Origin: Chondrosia reniformis
Taxonomy: Eukaryota; Porifera; Demospongiae; Chondrillida; Chondrillidae
Reading direction: 5' to 3'
Assembly (NCBI GenBank): GCA_947172415.1
Contig: OX359189.1
Coordinates: 1,696,501 to 1,760,500 of the forward strand
Length of the DNA stretch: 64,000 nt
Shown: positions 24,220 through 35,990 of the stretch, piece by piece
How the letters are laid out: the number at the start of each line of letters is the position of its first letter
Numbering within the stretch: the stretch's first letter is position 1
Notes under the pieces: model-generated
What the model was told of the DNA's origin: nothing
What the model saw: the letters and a program-made list of their open reading frames with translations, nothing else
The model's database searches: none
Position numbers and translations under genes: made by a program

Positions 24220-26130
24220 ATGGTTGTTCTTTTAGCAGTAGTTGCTGTGTGTTTGTCCTTCCTTGCTACTCGTGGAAGCTGTAAAGTTTACAAAGGTCTA
24301 TTCAGCAATGATTCAAATACCATCTGTCATATACATGAATACTGCAATAACACTGATGAGATTATTACAACTCTACTGAATGACGAAAGCAATTATCAGG
24401 AACTACTTAAATCTCTATACCCTATCAATGTTGCCAAGCCTCAGTTCACTTTATTTATATTCTTTACTAATAATACTCCTATTCAGAAAGAGGTATGTAG
24501 CAAGCCACCATATGAAGGACTTATATTGGAACTGGATGGATACGAAAATGTCCATGGGACAATGTGGTACTCCTCCACCACTAATCAGGTATTTGCGACA
24601 GATTTGTTATATGAGCTGGGCTTGATCTATCCTCAGTATTCATCAGGTGTTCTGTTGAAAAGAAATCCCTATCTTGTGGAATACAGTGCAGTCTGCCTAA
24701 CACTGCCATTTCTTATTTCTGGTAATAGTGGTACATTCAGAACAAGTGAAGCTCTAATGGAAGTTACATTTGTGGTGAGTCTGAATGTAAATCTTGGACT
24801 GGTTATAAAACCTCACAAGCAAGGACAGTATATGCATACTATGTAAAATCGGTTTTCTACAATAATAACATTTGATTTTATAGATAACCTTGCCTTGCAT
24901 GCATATGTAGATGGCACTTGATTGATGTATATACATATGTATGTCTGAATGCATACATATACATACATATCCACAATGATTAACTACACCATATACCTAC
25001 ATATATAATATGATATTTTAGTTTCTGCATTACCCTACATTGTACGTATTTCTGTGATTTTGTATAGATATTTTCAAATTCAGTCTACTTTCAATTCCCC
25101 TCACATTTCATTTCAACATGTACAGTTACCTGAAACTATTTTGAAGAGAAAAGTGGACAGCCAAGCCTATAGCAGAGCTGCAGGGACCGTCTGTGGAATT
25201 CTATCTGAAAAGGGAATGTTCTGCTATCCTGAGTGCATACCATTGCCAGATTCAAACAGACATAGCTTCCTATCACCTCACAGGTTCTTTGCACTCAGCG
25301 TATATATCTGGATCTCATTTTTTGCTATTGTTTTGTATAGCTTTCGTAACAAACTGATGCTTCAGTTCTGTATAATTGCTACAGAATCACACACTTTTGC
25401 ACTGAGTTGGAGTATTGTTCTTGTGAGTGGCATCTTCTGGATTTACAACTTTCTTCTTATAACTATACTTATGGTATCATTTTTCAAAACAGAATGGAAT
25501 TGCGTTATTGACTATTCTGAACGGGTTGGGATAGGTGTACTGGCAATTATCCTGTTTTTCATTGCTACACTATCATTAATAGCTGTCAAAACTGAAATTC
25601 CATTTCATATTCCTGTTCCATTGTTAGGTATTTTTAGAATTCTCACTTTTCATTTGGTTAGTCAGCAAATACTGAAAAGGGTTTCACTTTTTATTGCTGT
25701 ATGGAATATAATTTCTGCATTACTAGTTATTTTGGCCCATTTGCCATACACTTTAGTGGCTCTTGCAACAGATCCATACAGAAACGTCTTTCTTCTGGCT
25801 GCCATTATTAATGTATTTCTTTTCTTACTGTGTATTACTTCAGCCTTTTTCTCATTAAATCAAATTTTCATTTCAGATGCTACAGTTTCATTTTTATGGG
25901 GAGAAGGAGTCAAGCGTTTTTTACTTTGGATACTTTTATCAGTGGCTGCTTTGTGTATACTATCCTTTTCTGTTTGTCTCCATGGCTTTGTTCTCCTTGA
26001 TATGAGACTGCCTTTAAGGGGAAGCATCAATTTTTCTTGGATCTTTTCTGTTGTTATCACTGGTCTTTTGCCAAGGATACTGCCAATTGCAATGAAGTAC
26101 ATAACTTCCTCTCCGTCTCATTTATTATAA
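24220..26130 (+). CDS. orphan seven-transmembrane receptor with secreted-type ectodomain, right copy
   Basis: Exons 24220-24774 (185 codons, donor GTGAGT) and 25126-26130, 519 residues. Same architecture as 4059-6079: signal peptide, Cys- and N-glycan-rich ectodomain of about 165 residues, then seven hydrophobic segments and almost no cytoplasmic tail. Differences from the left copy are few and scattered, for example one extra Val before DYSERVG, so both are probably functional. Family unknown; no GPS, DRY or NPxxY motif seen. The exon 2 start is set by the acceptor CATGTACAG and phase 0; the longer ORF from 25054 reads through that acceptor. Confidence 0.8.
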
Positions 26131-26282
26131 CACACACCAACAGCAACTAATTGATAATATACTGTTTGCCCTTTTTTATTGTTTTGTTTTGTACTGCATG
26201 TACATGTGGTTTGAAAAAATATTCAAAGTCTATACAGAAATATATTCTGGGGCCCCGGGTTCGTGTTTCATGCAGTTAAAAA

Positions 26283-26460
26283 ATGGCCGCGCTTCCAGAA
26301 GCAGGTAGGAATATATTATTATTTATCCACGCAGTACTCCTAGTGACGCAGTTATAGGAAATGCGTAGCTGTTCCAGTGTAGATGTGTTCTTACAGATAT
26401 AAGCGTTGCCTGGTGGTCCCAGAGACGTAGGAACATAACTGTTTTGGGGACTTGGGAGGA
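26283..26460 (+). pseudogene. orphan 5' end of the 290-residue gene
   Basis: An exon 1 copy (26283-26304, ATGGCCGCGCTTCCAGAAGC, then GTAGG) and the first part of exon 2 (from 26400) match 3901-3721 inverted. Homology stops near 26460 and the frame then runs into unrelated sequence. It marks the outer border of the right arm. The promoter may still be active. Confidence 0.85.
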
Positions 26461-26487
26461 TGAGGTCCTTTTCTGATAGCTGATATG

Positions 26488-26690
26488 CATGTCCACTATG
26501 ATAACCATATCAGGAGTGGTTGGAAATCCAAGTAAAGCATTTTGTAATGGAAAGGAAGTCAAAGAGTTTATATTTAACAAGACAACTCAAGTTCTGCAAC
26601 TTGGAGGTCACAGTCATTTGGGGATAATGTGTATCTCGACATCTTCGATCTGAATGCATCTAATTATGTTAACTGTGCAGAAAGAACTAA
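26488..26690 (+). pseudogene. relic of a GH31 last exon
   Basis: Resembles 21768-21990 (GGAAATCCAAGTAAAGCATT and TTTAACAAGACAACTCAAGT) but has a small 5' deletion and lacks about 25 bp before ACAGTCA. Some 3' flanking sequence is also recognisable. It lies just outside the right arm, in the same direction as the right GH31 gene. Confidence 0.82.
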
Positions 26691-27476
26691 TAAAGTTAGT
26701 AGTTGTAACTTCAGCCAATTAAATAGGGCTGGTTGCATGTATATACGTACGTAGTTGGCTATTATGAACTGAGCCATATTTGGGGTTTATTATTTATTGT
26801 ATGGTATGCCATATGAATTTTGTGATAATGACATGAAAGCAATTGACTGCAGCTATTGTGGCTAATTACAAGTAATTTATATTTCTTTTGTCAGGCCTTT
26901 TATAGAAGGTTACTTTATCTATGCCTATTTACAAGGGAGGATTTACTACTCCTGAATGTTGTTCCTGTTTGTGAATGGCATATGTGTGGAGTATCATTCC
27001 TTATATGTGTCCATGATTGTATATAGTTCACACAAAACTTTTGGGGGATATTGCTGTAGTCATGATTTAGTTTGGTTTGTAAGGTTTTATGGTCTGGTGT
27101 CTAAACAATAGAAAGACATTTATCAAATTATGTATAATAATATAATGCACATAATTAAGGCAAGTATTATGCATAGAGAGACAGGTACGTAATTCTGAAT
27201 TATATAAAGTCTGTTTGATATAGAAAAAGTCTATGAGAAGCTTATAAGAGTCAGGCTTCCTTTAGGGTGTTATGTAGCTTCAGGCAGTCCATGACCAGGT
27301 GTGTCTTCCTATATAAAGCATTGAAATGTCATATTCTGCAAGCTATAGTCATAATTAAAATTTGAATGTGCAGGTGTTTAGTAAAGATTACCAATAAAAT
27401 AGTACATTTTAAAAGTGGCCTGCAAGCTTTGGTTTGGACGTAGACAACAGGTTTTCCTCAAGATATATCTGTGGTC
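26691..27476. other. intergenic, 5' region of the GPCR gene
   Basis: AT-rich with no coding exon seen. The last part is presumably 5' UTR or promoter of the GPCR at 27477. Confidence 0.5.
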
Positions 27477-28409
27477 ATGCTTGATTCAAATATAAATAAT
27501 ACTTTTAACTCCACTGATGGATCAACAACCCTTCCACCTAGTGGAATAGAGTTCACAGTGACTGTAGTTCTTATACCCATCCTTGTGATTGATGTATTCT
27601 TAATCTGTGCTCTTGTCAAGTCAGGTCCACTTCCGGTAGTAATTCGGATAACCCTGATAAATATTCTTTTTGCTTGCATTGTTCTGGCTCTTGGGCAATT
27701 GGAAGGAATAGTTTCACAATACATCTTTGATGAAAACTTGTATCAATATAGAGTATTCTTTCTACTGGTTGGCTTTGGAGCAGTTGCCCGAGTGCTATTT
27801 ACGGGATACTATGCCATACTGGTATTCATATATATAAGGTTTGTATTCTGCAAAATAAAACTGTGGGCAGTCATTTTGGGTTGCATAGTCATATGGATCA
27901 TAGCATTCTCTGTGAATGTGCCATATTTGTTTAGAGAATCATTTCCAGTGTATATTAAAGCTGAAGATAACAAGATTGGCCTGACTCCAAGTGTAGGATT
28001 GCTATTAACTATTTTTGCTCCCATCGTGTTAGCAACCATATTTAGCTTCTCAATGAGCATCATCCTACCCATAGTAGCTTTGAGGTACATCAAAAAGGCA
28101 GCAGAAGCTCTGAAAGTAGCACAGGATGCACACATTAGTAACAGAACTAATGCAAGTAACTCCAGGGCCATAATCAGACTTTCCTTATTTCTTACAGTTG
28201 GAACTACCTTTTCATTCCTAGGGCATGTGATTCCAGCTACCTTGCTTGTGGTATTTCAAAATGGTTCTGGAGCAGCTATCTTAGTTGGGCTTGCCATTCA
28301 CCATTTCTCTCTCATTCCCACTCCTATTCATTTTATTGTATTTATGAAACACATTCGCGAAAATATAAAGAAATTCTGTTACACTTTGTGCTGTAAGCAA
28401 GTTGACTGA
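27477..28409 (+). CDS. rhodopsin-like GPCR, single exon
   Basis: A 310-residue ORF from ATG 27477 to TGA. The short N-terminus has several N-glycosylation sites (NNT, NST). Seven hydrophobic segments follow, at roughly residues 26-48, 58-80, 95-125, 130-152, 168-200, 226-254 and 262-284. TM3 ends YIRFVF where class A receptors have DRY; TM7 ends TPIHFIVFMKHIRENIKK, close to NPxxY followed by helix 8. This fits a plasma-membrane class A receptor of a lineage-specific type; no ligand can be inferred. It is intronless, unlike its neighbours. A GTG six bases upstream is in frame but is not needed as a start. Confidence 0.85.
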   Translation: MLDSNINNTFNSTDGSTTLPPSGIEFTVTVVLIPILVIDVFLICALVKSGPLPVVIRITLINILFACIVLALGQLEGIVSQYIFDENLYQYRVFFLLVGFGAVARVLFTGYYAILVFIYIRFVFCKIKLWAVILGCIVIWIIAFSVNVPYLFRESFPVYIKAEDNKIGLTPSVGLLLTIFAPIVLATIFSFSMSIILPIVALRYIKKAAEALKVAQDAHISNRTNASNSRAIIRLSLFLTVGTTFSFLGHVIPATLLVVFQNGSGAAILVGLAIHHFSLIPTPIHFIVFMKHIRENIKKFCYTLCCKQVD

Positions 28410-28582
28410 GTTGTGACATCTGATCATGAGATTTTTAGTTTTATCATTTTAATGTAATATTGGTTAAAAGATATGTATTACATTACTACGATGTGTATTC
28501 TTAACTCATAATGCATAAAACATGCATATGGATGGATCACGACTATAAAACGGAGTTTTACTGAATCTCAGAAACGAATAAA

Positions 28583-29989
28583 ATGGCGTCACTTAGAAGG
28601 AGTTTGCTGCTTCCACGTTCCGTAAGTTGGTTATTCGGTAGCCCGTTAGGTAACGTCATTATTATGCCATTGCTGACTACCTTGGTATAGTTAACAATTA
28701 GAAACGTTAGTGCAGCAGCAGCTAAGGGAGAATCAATAAAGGTAAGGAATTCTCTTCTGTCCCGTTCCATTCAGCTTAATTGACTATCGTGACAATAGAT
28801 GCATATTTTTACTGTTTCAGCCACCTGTTCAAGTGTTTGGTGTAGAAGGTCGCTATGCAACCGCACTCTTTTCGGCAGCTTCAAAGGAAAAGTCACTTGA
28901 CAAGGTTGAGAGTGAATTGGCCTCTATGAACGTAAGAGAGATAAGATAAACGATACATTCTCATGTAAGAGTTTGGATTGGAGCAATGTCAGCTGATCCT
29001 TGGTGTGTGTAGTTGTGAAGTGTACGTATGTGCCTGTCAGCTACCACTAATTGGGCTGGACGGGGAGAGTAGCCATATATTAAATAAGATACTCACAATA
29101 ATGGTGTATTCCTGGTAGTGCGAGGAGCACTTATGTATTATAATTCATCTGGAGTTTTTATTAATGCATAGAATCTCCTCACAAACAAGCCCAAAGTGCT
29201 GGAAGTCCTTCTGAATCCAATGTTGAAGACAGAACAGAAGAAGAGGGCACTGAATGATATTGCAGAGACTTTAAAGTTCTCTCCCATTACAACCAACCTC
29301 CTTTATGCCATGATGGAGAATAACCGTACTACCAAGGTTGTCTCCATGATCAGGTCGTACAGCCAGCTCATGGCAGCCCATAGAGGAGAAGTGACATGCA
29401 CTGTCACCACTGCTAAGGTGTGTGTGTGAGGGTGGACTAGAGGTGGTACCTAGTTTGAGCTGTGTGGCAGAGCAGCCAATAGTCTAGTCACATACTGCTC
29501 ATTATGTATATTAGTAGGTCTAGCAACTGTTGTCAATTTCACACCTCTGGCTGACCAATGAAATTACTTTCACACCAGTGACTATTTCATCTACCTGTTA
29601 GGAGGATGTTAGATGTGATACCTAGTCGATCCTATATAGTTATTGTTATTAGTCTAATTTGTATGGTGTGGAAGCTCAACTACTGTTAAAAGCACTCTCT
29701 CTTGCTTTTTGTATTTAGACACTCTCCAGTGCTGAACTGAAATCTCTACAAGATGCACTGAAAGGATTTACAAAAAAACAAGAAGTACTAAAGCTGAATA
29801 CAAAGGTAATTTTGTAACAATGAAACTTGTGGTCATGATTCACATATTCAGTCATCCGATGCTGCCATGCTGTAGGTTGACAAGGATATAATAGGGGGGA
29901 TGGTTGTGGAGATAGGGGACAAGTACGTTGACCTCTCAACAGCCACAAAAGTAAAGAAGTTGGTTGGTTTGCTGAAGGAGGCAGTGTAG
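28583..29989 (+). CDS. ATP5PO: mitochondrial ATP synthase subunit O (OSCP)
   Basis: Exons 28583-28621, 28691-28741, 28821-28931, 29172-29417, 29719-29805, 29876-29989, all phase 0, giving 215 residues, the usual OSCP length. The Arg/Ser-rich start ([13 protein letters not shown]) is a mitochondrial presequence. The family signature [20 protein letters not shown] opens exon 3, and the conserved [12 protein letters not shown] is near the end of exon 4. OSCP is the part of the peripheral stalk that holds the F1 head to Fo in the inner membrane. Nothing unusual. Confidence 0.96.
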
Positions 29990-30260
29990 ACATCTTTTAG
30001 TAGTAAACTAACGTATTATTAAACTGATAGTGACTAAATATATTAAGCATATTTGTAAACATGTCATCTGTTATAAAACTTTTATGTACACATAAATAAG
30101 TGTTATGTATATTTAGCATAAATTGGGTCTGTTTACATGATTAAAAATGTCAACTGTAAAATGGCTGAAGTCTCCTTGATTGACTTGAGCTCCCACCAAT
30201 TATTCAGCTGTAATAACCATCAATAGTCTTTGATCTACTGGTTGCTAAGCGATGAACCTC

Positions 30261-30927
30261 CTACTCTTTAGTATCCACCTCTGATTTCTGATTGGACTTT
30301 TTTCTGGAGTTTTCCATTCTCTGTGTCAATTTTAGTTTTGGCACAAGTTTTTCCAACCAATCCAACTTTGGCCTTCCCTTGGCCTCCTCTGGCAATCCAC
30401 CTCCTTCCTTCTTTGAGACATGCAAAACTGGTACAAAATTTTCAATCCGTTTGGCTACTTTTGGCACGATTTCTTTCATTCTTTCAGCAAACTCCTTTGG
30501 CTTTTTGAAGGGAGAGAAATCTCACTAAATAGGATGCACTGTTCACTTAGATCAAATAAGCATCTACCAGTACTAAGTAAAGGATCTCCATAAATATATT
30601 ATTTATTATAGCCAGGTAATAATGCATAATACAGGTATATCTTCTATGAAACAAAATATTGAAAATACTTACACTTCTCGCTCCAAGGGCATATCCAACT
30701 GCTATGCTAAGTCCTGCACTCCCTGCTACAGCAAAAAACGTGCCCCAAGCAAGTGCACGTGCTGCGAGCCTGCTAGGCCGCTCGTGCGCTGATGACACTT
30801 CGCTGCCGTGAGAGAGAGGTTTCTTTACTGTCAGAGAGAACCCCGCCAACATGGCCGCTAAATAAAAACCAGATATGGTAAAAATAAAACCTTTCGCCGT
30901 TTTCTTCCAATCATTTTTGTCAGCCAT
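30261..30927 (-). CDS. TMEM242: TMEM242-like inner-membrane protein
   Basis: Two exons: 30927-30675 and 30520-30261, 170 residues. Two hydrophobic segments (residues about 13-32 and 58-80) flank a loop. The second begins LAWGTFF, as in vertebrate TMEM242, and is followed by EFAERMKEIVPK, matching the EFRDKMQSIFP box. The family is a mitochondrial assembly factor for the ATP synthase c-ring, fitting next to OSCP only by coincidence. The donor must be GTGTAA after GCGAGAA to keep frame; the stronger-looking GTAAGT two bases later would put a TGA in frame. The tail is longer and more basic than in vertebrates. Confidence 0.72.
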
Positions 30928-31012
30928 ATTTAATATGTCACGTGACGTTAAAATGGCCGTAAGGAGGTCTTAGTGTTTCCATATCCATCTGATATCAATC
31001 GGACTCCCTGAA
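30928..31012. promoter_or_regulatory. bidirectional promoter with palindromic E-box
   Basis: 85 bp separate the start codons of the TMEM242-like and ZDHHC genes. It contains the perfect 10-bp palindrome GTCACGTGAC (30937-30946), a USF/TFE3-type E-box, overlapping TGACGT. Confidence 0.65.
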
Positions 31013-34000
31013 ATGTCATCTGCAAAATTAATAGATGAAAATGTGAAGAACTGGGAACGGTTTCCTGGTAACAACCGTTTCTGCTGTGATGGAAGGGCGA
31101 TGTCAGCTAGACAGTGTCACATTCTGGCTTTTCTATTTGTTCTATTTGGCGTTGTTGCTTGTCTATTTTTTGCCTTCGAGTAAGTAAGATACTTAATTAA
31201 ATAAGGACAACACAAAGGCTAGCTCTTTCGTTTTATTTACTTCGCATTGATATCTCGAGTTTCAGTTTTAATTCTATTCTTTGACCAGTTTATTCAATTC
31301 AATTCATTTTAATATTCTATTTAAACTTTTATGGGGAGTGGCCATTAATTAATTTCAGTATGTTAGACGAGCAGGCATCTTAGTTGTAAAAAGTATTACA
31401 TCTCTGTGTCAACCCATCCATACTATTATCTTGATGTTTCTTCACAGTGCTAGGCACTTGACAGTGCTACTATGGCCGTATGGCGTGGTCTTTCCAATAG
31501 TTGGTGTCATAGTTCTATTTTATAGTACAATGTTTTTACTGAAAGCAGGCTGTATAGACCCTGGTTTCATACCGCGGGCCACAGCCGCAGAAGGAGCTTA
31601 TTATAGAAGCCTAGCAGATTCAGACAGTGAGTGTATCTAGCACACATCTGTACAACAGTCATTTAACATTTAGACTTCAATTGCTCTGCTTAGAATAGTG
31701 TATTTTCCTTTTGTACTTGAAGTGTCTTATATTTTGGACTATTTACATATGTGACTACTAAAGTGCACCCATTAGCACTCAATCTTATCTAATGGATTTA
31801 AATGCCAACTACCTCCCCCTCCTGTAATCTGATACTGTATACATGAATTTCATACATACTTATCTGAAAGATTACACTTGTATACAACGTACACATGTAA
31901 AGGCTTGGATGACGATAGGCTACTTTTCTCCACTGAAAACCAGATAACTTTGTCTGGGAATTTCACCCTACTCAGTAACCTTGGAAGGCTAGTACTGGCA
32001 TGTATATAGCTCATATGATGCTAAATGGCTATATGTTATATATGTACATGTATATTGTTTGATTATCTATATACCATATGTATCTATGTATGTCTGGCCT
32101 TGTACAGTATATCTATCTATTTTTAGATCCCAACAATCCAGCCTTGATGAAGAGTGTAAAGTTGAAAGGGATTGATGTAAAGCTCAAGTACTGTCATACC
32201 TGTAACATCTACCGGCCCCCAAGAGGGTCGCACTGCTCAATATGCAACAACTGTTGCGGTACGAAGCACACGTAACCCCTAATATTGACATTATAAATAT
32301 GTAGTTATAAAACAGCCTCCAAAAGTTTAATTGGACACATTATCATCTTCTTAACACCTGCATATGGCATACCATAGAGTATAGAGTTTGATATAGGATA
32401 GAGCTATTCATGTAATGTATGTACATACATATGTACTGTATGTACTGTATGTATGTAAGTATAAATTATATGTATAGCAGTATGTATAAAGTGATAGGGG
32501 GTAATTTTAGTTGTGTTCATTATGATAGATAAGTTTATTGGAGCTATCTGCAACGAAAATAGAGCTATGTATGTAGATTGAACGTTTCGACCCATAGGTC
32601 TTCATCAACAATTATTGCTCATGAAGACCTACGGGTTGAAACGTTCAATCTAGCTCGATTTTCGTTGCAGATAGCTCCAATAAACTTGTCAGTATGTATG
32701 TTTGTAAGTACGTATATACGTAGGCACAGCAGATTAAATTTCCTGTTTATTTTGCCATAGAACACTTTGATCACCACTGTCCGTGGGTGGGGAACTGTGT
32801 GGCAAAGAGGAACTATCGCTATTTCTACCTCTTCCTCAACACCATTCTTGCCGGCTGCATCTTTGTTGGAGGATCAAACATTGCCACCATTGTATTGTGT
32901 AAGTAACAGCTCCTGTTAGAGTCTGCAGGTTCTACATAAATAGTCAAAAATACCATATTTAATATGCGTTATTGATATACGTACATATGAGACTATGGAA
33001 CTACATTTGGCTGACACACTACTCTCTGAAGGTGCTTAGGATATTAGTGGTAGAGCACTGGTGGTTAAAGCCAGTATATATTTGGTTTTGAATTTTGAAG
33101 CATATATGCTATTATAACAGTTGTGGTTTGGCTATCATTTGTGCCATGTTTTCAGACGCACTAATACATGTATTTACGTACGTATACTTCGGCTAGTCCT
33201 TCAAATGAGTGTTTCCATAGTTACTTCATTATTAATATAGTTTTCTACATTTTGATTTCGTCTAATTTAACTGTAAACATTAGTATTGCAGTGTATTTCT
33301 TCAGAGTCATCTTTAGTCTAATTGATGATCACCCTTTGCTTTGTAGTGTCACTGAACTCTCCTGATGGTACTGGTATAGTGTACGCCTTGAAGACCTCTC
33401 CTGGTAGATATCCTACAGAAGCTTTCTGTGTCTCTTGTATTTAGTCATGTAATTGGTAGCAATTGAGATACTTGAATGCTTATATTGTTGTACCAGTGAG
33501 ACATTTCTTTCTTTTCCTTAACTTTTTCTCACTATACTTGAGTTTCTAATTAGTGCTTTTGCCAGTCTCGGAGTGACTGGAATGGCTGGTTTTCACACCT
33601 GCCTCATCGCCTCCTTCCAGACAACAAATGAAGAGGTATGACCTTTCCAATATTCAGCACATTTGACAGTAGACATGGTGTCCCTGACCAACTTGTCATT
33701 GCATTTTATGTATGAACGTATACAGATGTACATATGAATGCATTTATTTTTAAGCATGAAACTTTATGCAATTTTTTAATCTTTAATGTAAAGCATGTAA
33801 TGTCACATGAATACCAACAACATGTACGTATACTGCAGTATTAAAAAAGGTACATTTTAAAAGGACTTACTAAAGATCAAGAAGATTCCCAGGGTCACTA
33901 ATGAAGGGTGGAATTACCAGAAACAGATGTCTGGCCCAGTGGAGAAGAAGAGAAGTAGAAGGAGAAAATTCTTGTATCCTCATCCAAAGCTCTCACTAGT

Positions 34001-35612
34001 ATTAGTTCCCTATAGGCCTTTACTCTAAAGTAGATGAGCATGTAAGAAAAATGGTGTGTTTGATTATTCATGTACAGCTGATAGTGTCTGTGTCTGTTTG
34101 CATATATTTGTAGATTAAGGGTACTTATGGAACTAAAGCAGTGAACACTGAAAATCCATTTCATCGCGGAAATATTTGCAAGAATTTTATGGTCATTCTG
34201 TGTGGACCATTTCCACCTAGGTTTGTTATTGAATTACTATAGTTTCAAGTGTCTACAGTAATAGCTTAACCCGTCATATAATCTGTAGTATAGTTTTAAA
34301 CACTTGTGGTTTATGTAGGATGATATAACATACATAATATGTAATATATAATACATGGCACATGTATACAGTGTTCTCATGTCAACAGTGTTGTTATGCA
34401 GGAGTATCATTCTCTGTGAACTGTATTTTGTGTGTATTTTGAATTTGACTTTAAATGCACATTTTCTGTAGTTTGATTAATGCCAGATCAAAATGGCTTC
34501 CAGTTGAAGAAGAGGTTCTTTATAAGACTGCACAGATAGATGGTCCAACACAAGAACCTCCCAAGGATTTTGAAGTACGTATACTACATACGTACGTATG
34601 TGAAGTAATAAGGGGTACTTGTTGTGTTCATAATGAATTGGCTACAATTTGAGCATCAGCAACACTTATTATTAATCAGGACGTGGCTGATGCTCAAATT
34701 GTAACCAATTAACCTACATATGTATACGTATATACTCAAAGTTACATACATGCATGTCTAAGTTGTATTCTGTATCCGGGTTTATATTCGGGAGGGGACC
34801 GGCAGAGGTTTTTTGTCCCCCTTGAAGAAAGTTGATTTGCTAGTTTTAATGGCAAACAAACATTGGTTGTCCCTTGTGATAATGTGATCTGTAATTATAG
34901 AGTAGCTGCTCCTTAAGTCAGCAAAGACAGCAGTCCATTTGTCTCAAGTGTAGTTGCATATTGTGCTGTTTTTAATGAGTCAGTAATCATTTTATCCACA
35001 GATGAGCAAAGAGTTACATTGTTGCTTCAATTTGTAAAGCTGTTACACATTTGCAACTCACTTTTAACTTCAGCGAGTCATGGAATCAATTTTATTGAAG
35101 AGATACTATTTTTAAATTTTACTTGTTCTAACCTTAGACCATGTTAATGCTTTGATTGATATATGTATCAGTTTTATCTGATTGATTGAGTAATGTATGT
35201 ACAATGCATCCTTTATCACCTTAGTCTGTGTCTGATAAAATCATCTATTAATTCATTTTACACACATGTACGTACGTATGTCAAGCTAATTTGCTCATGG
35301 CTGTGGTTAATATTGTTAAAGGTTGAACATTTTATCATTAATGTATTTATGAATACTAATTCATGCACCCCTCCCCAATACATGCAGTCCTCAACTCCGC
35401 CACTGTTAGATGGCTCTCCTTTGCACAATCGAGCAACTCTAACTGGAACAGAGCCATTGTCGCAATCCTTAGAAGGAATAGAGATTGGTGGTAATACAGT
35501 TGAAGTGGAGATATTACCGAGGTTGACTGATGGTCCTGGTAACTCTGATGGCAGTCTGCAAGACAGTTCGGACGACACCAAGCCATTCTTGGAGCACCAT
35601 AACAATGATTAG
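31013..35612 (+). CDS. DHHC palmitoyltransferase, ZDHHC9/14/18 type
   Basis: Exons: 31013-31179, 31448-31626, 32127-32258, 32761-32898, about 33347-33403, about 33543-33635, 34114-34220, 34472-34574, 35388-35612. The order is an N-terminal [12 protein letters not shown] box, two membrane segments, a cysteine-rich domain ([19 protein letters not shown]), the catalytic [12 protein letters not shown] (DHHC at about residues 163-166), two more membrane segments, the TTNE motif, NPFHRG and a cytoplasmic tail. This is the ZDHHC9/14/18 arrangement: Golgi/ER S-acylation of proteins such as Ras. Exons 5 and 6 do not join in phase with the obvious donor (33404), so that junction is unresolved; a donor near 33380 would fit. 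The acidic tail ends PFLEHHNND. Confidence 0.9.
32531..32686. repeat. foldback element with two inverted GAAACGTT motifs
   Basis: Inverted arms pair AAGTTTATTGGAGCTATCTG with CAGATAGCTCCAATAAACTT. The inner arms are GAACGTTTCGACCCATAGGT and its near-complement GACCTACGGGTTGAAACGTT. Located in ZDHHC intron 3. Related to 5225-5325 and to the centre of 16799-16989. Confidence 0.88.
33865..34045 (+). repeat. dispersed ~190-bp repeat, copy C
   Basis: In a ZDHHC intron. CCCAGGGTCACTAATGAAGG (core CTAATGA, one change), then GAAACAGATGTCTGGCCC and the TAGTTCCCTATAGGCC tail. Confidence 0.8.
34636..34710. repeat. 25-bp inverted repeat
   Basis: 34636-34660 and 34686-34710 are inverted copies (core ATTTGAGCATCAGC) with one mismatch, in the last ZDHHC intron. 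Probably a small MITE. Confidence 0.8.
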
Positions 35613-35990
35613 ACTTTTAATAATTTCCAGCTCAAGTGTAGCATCAGCAAATAAGTGTAAAGTTAAATGTATGTTGATATACGTGCAGCTAGTGAAACTT
35701 CAGAGCAATTTTATATTATATAAACATAATTATGTATTTTTGTAAAATAATGGAATAAATTTCATCAAATTCTATGAAAAATCGTTTTTATGAAGTGAAA
35801 ACATTTCTATGAACTTGTATGTAACAAATTGCAAGTGAAAATTCTTGACCTTCTGAGGATAGATATACAGTACTTGCAAAGCAAGCATTGTGTAAAGCTA
35901 TTGTTCAAGGTATTCTACATTATATACTTTAGTAAACCTATAACAAAGTTCTATCAAAAAGAGAAACACTGTAAAAATGATTAGTATGTT
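35613..35990. other. convergent 3' regions
   Basis: AT-rich space between two genes facing each other; AATAAA at 35754-35759 could be the ZDHHC polyadenylation signal. Nothing else seen. Confidence 0.5.

Noticed and set aside
27809..28171. Minus-strand ORF of 120 codons
   Set aside because: Antisense shadow of the intronless GPCR.
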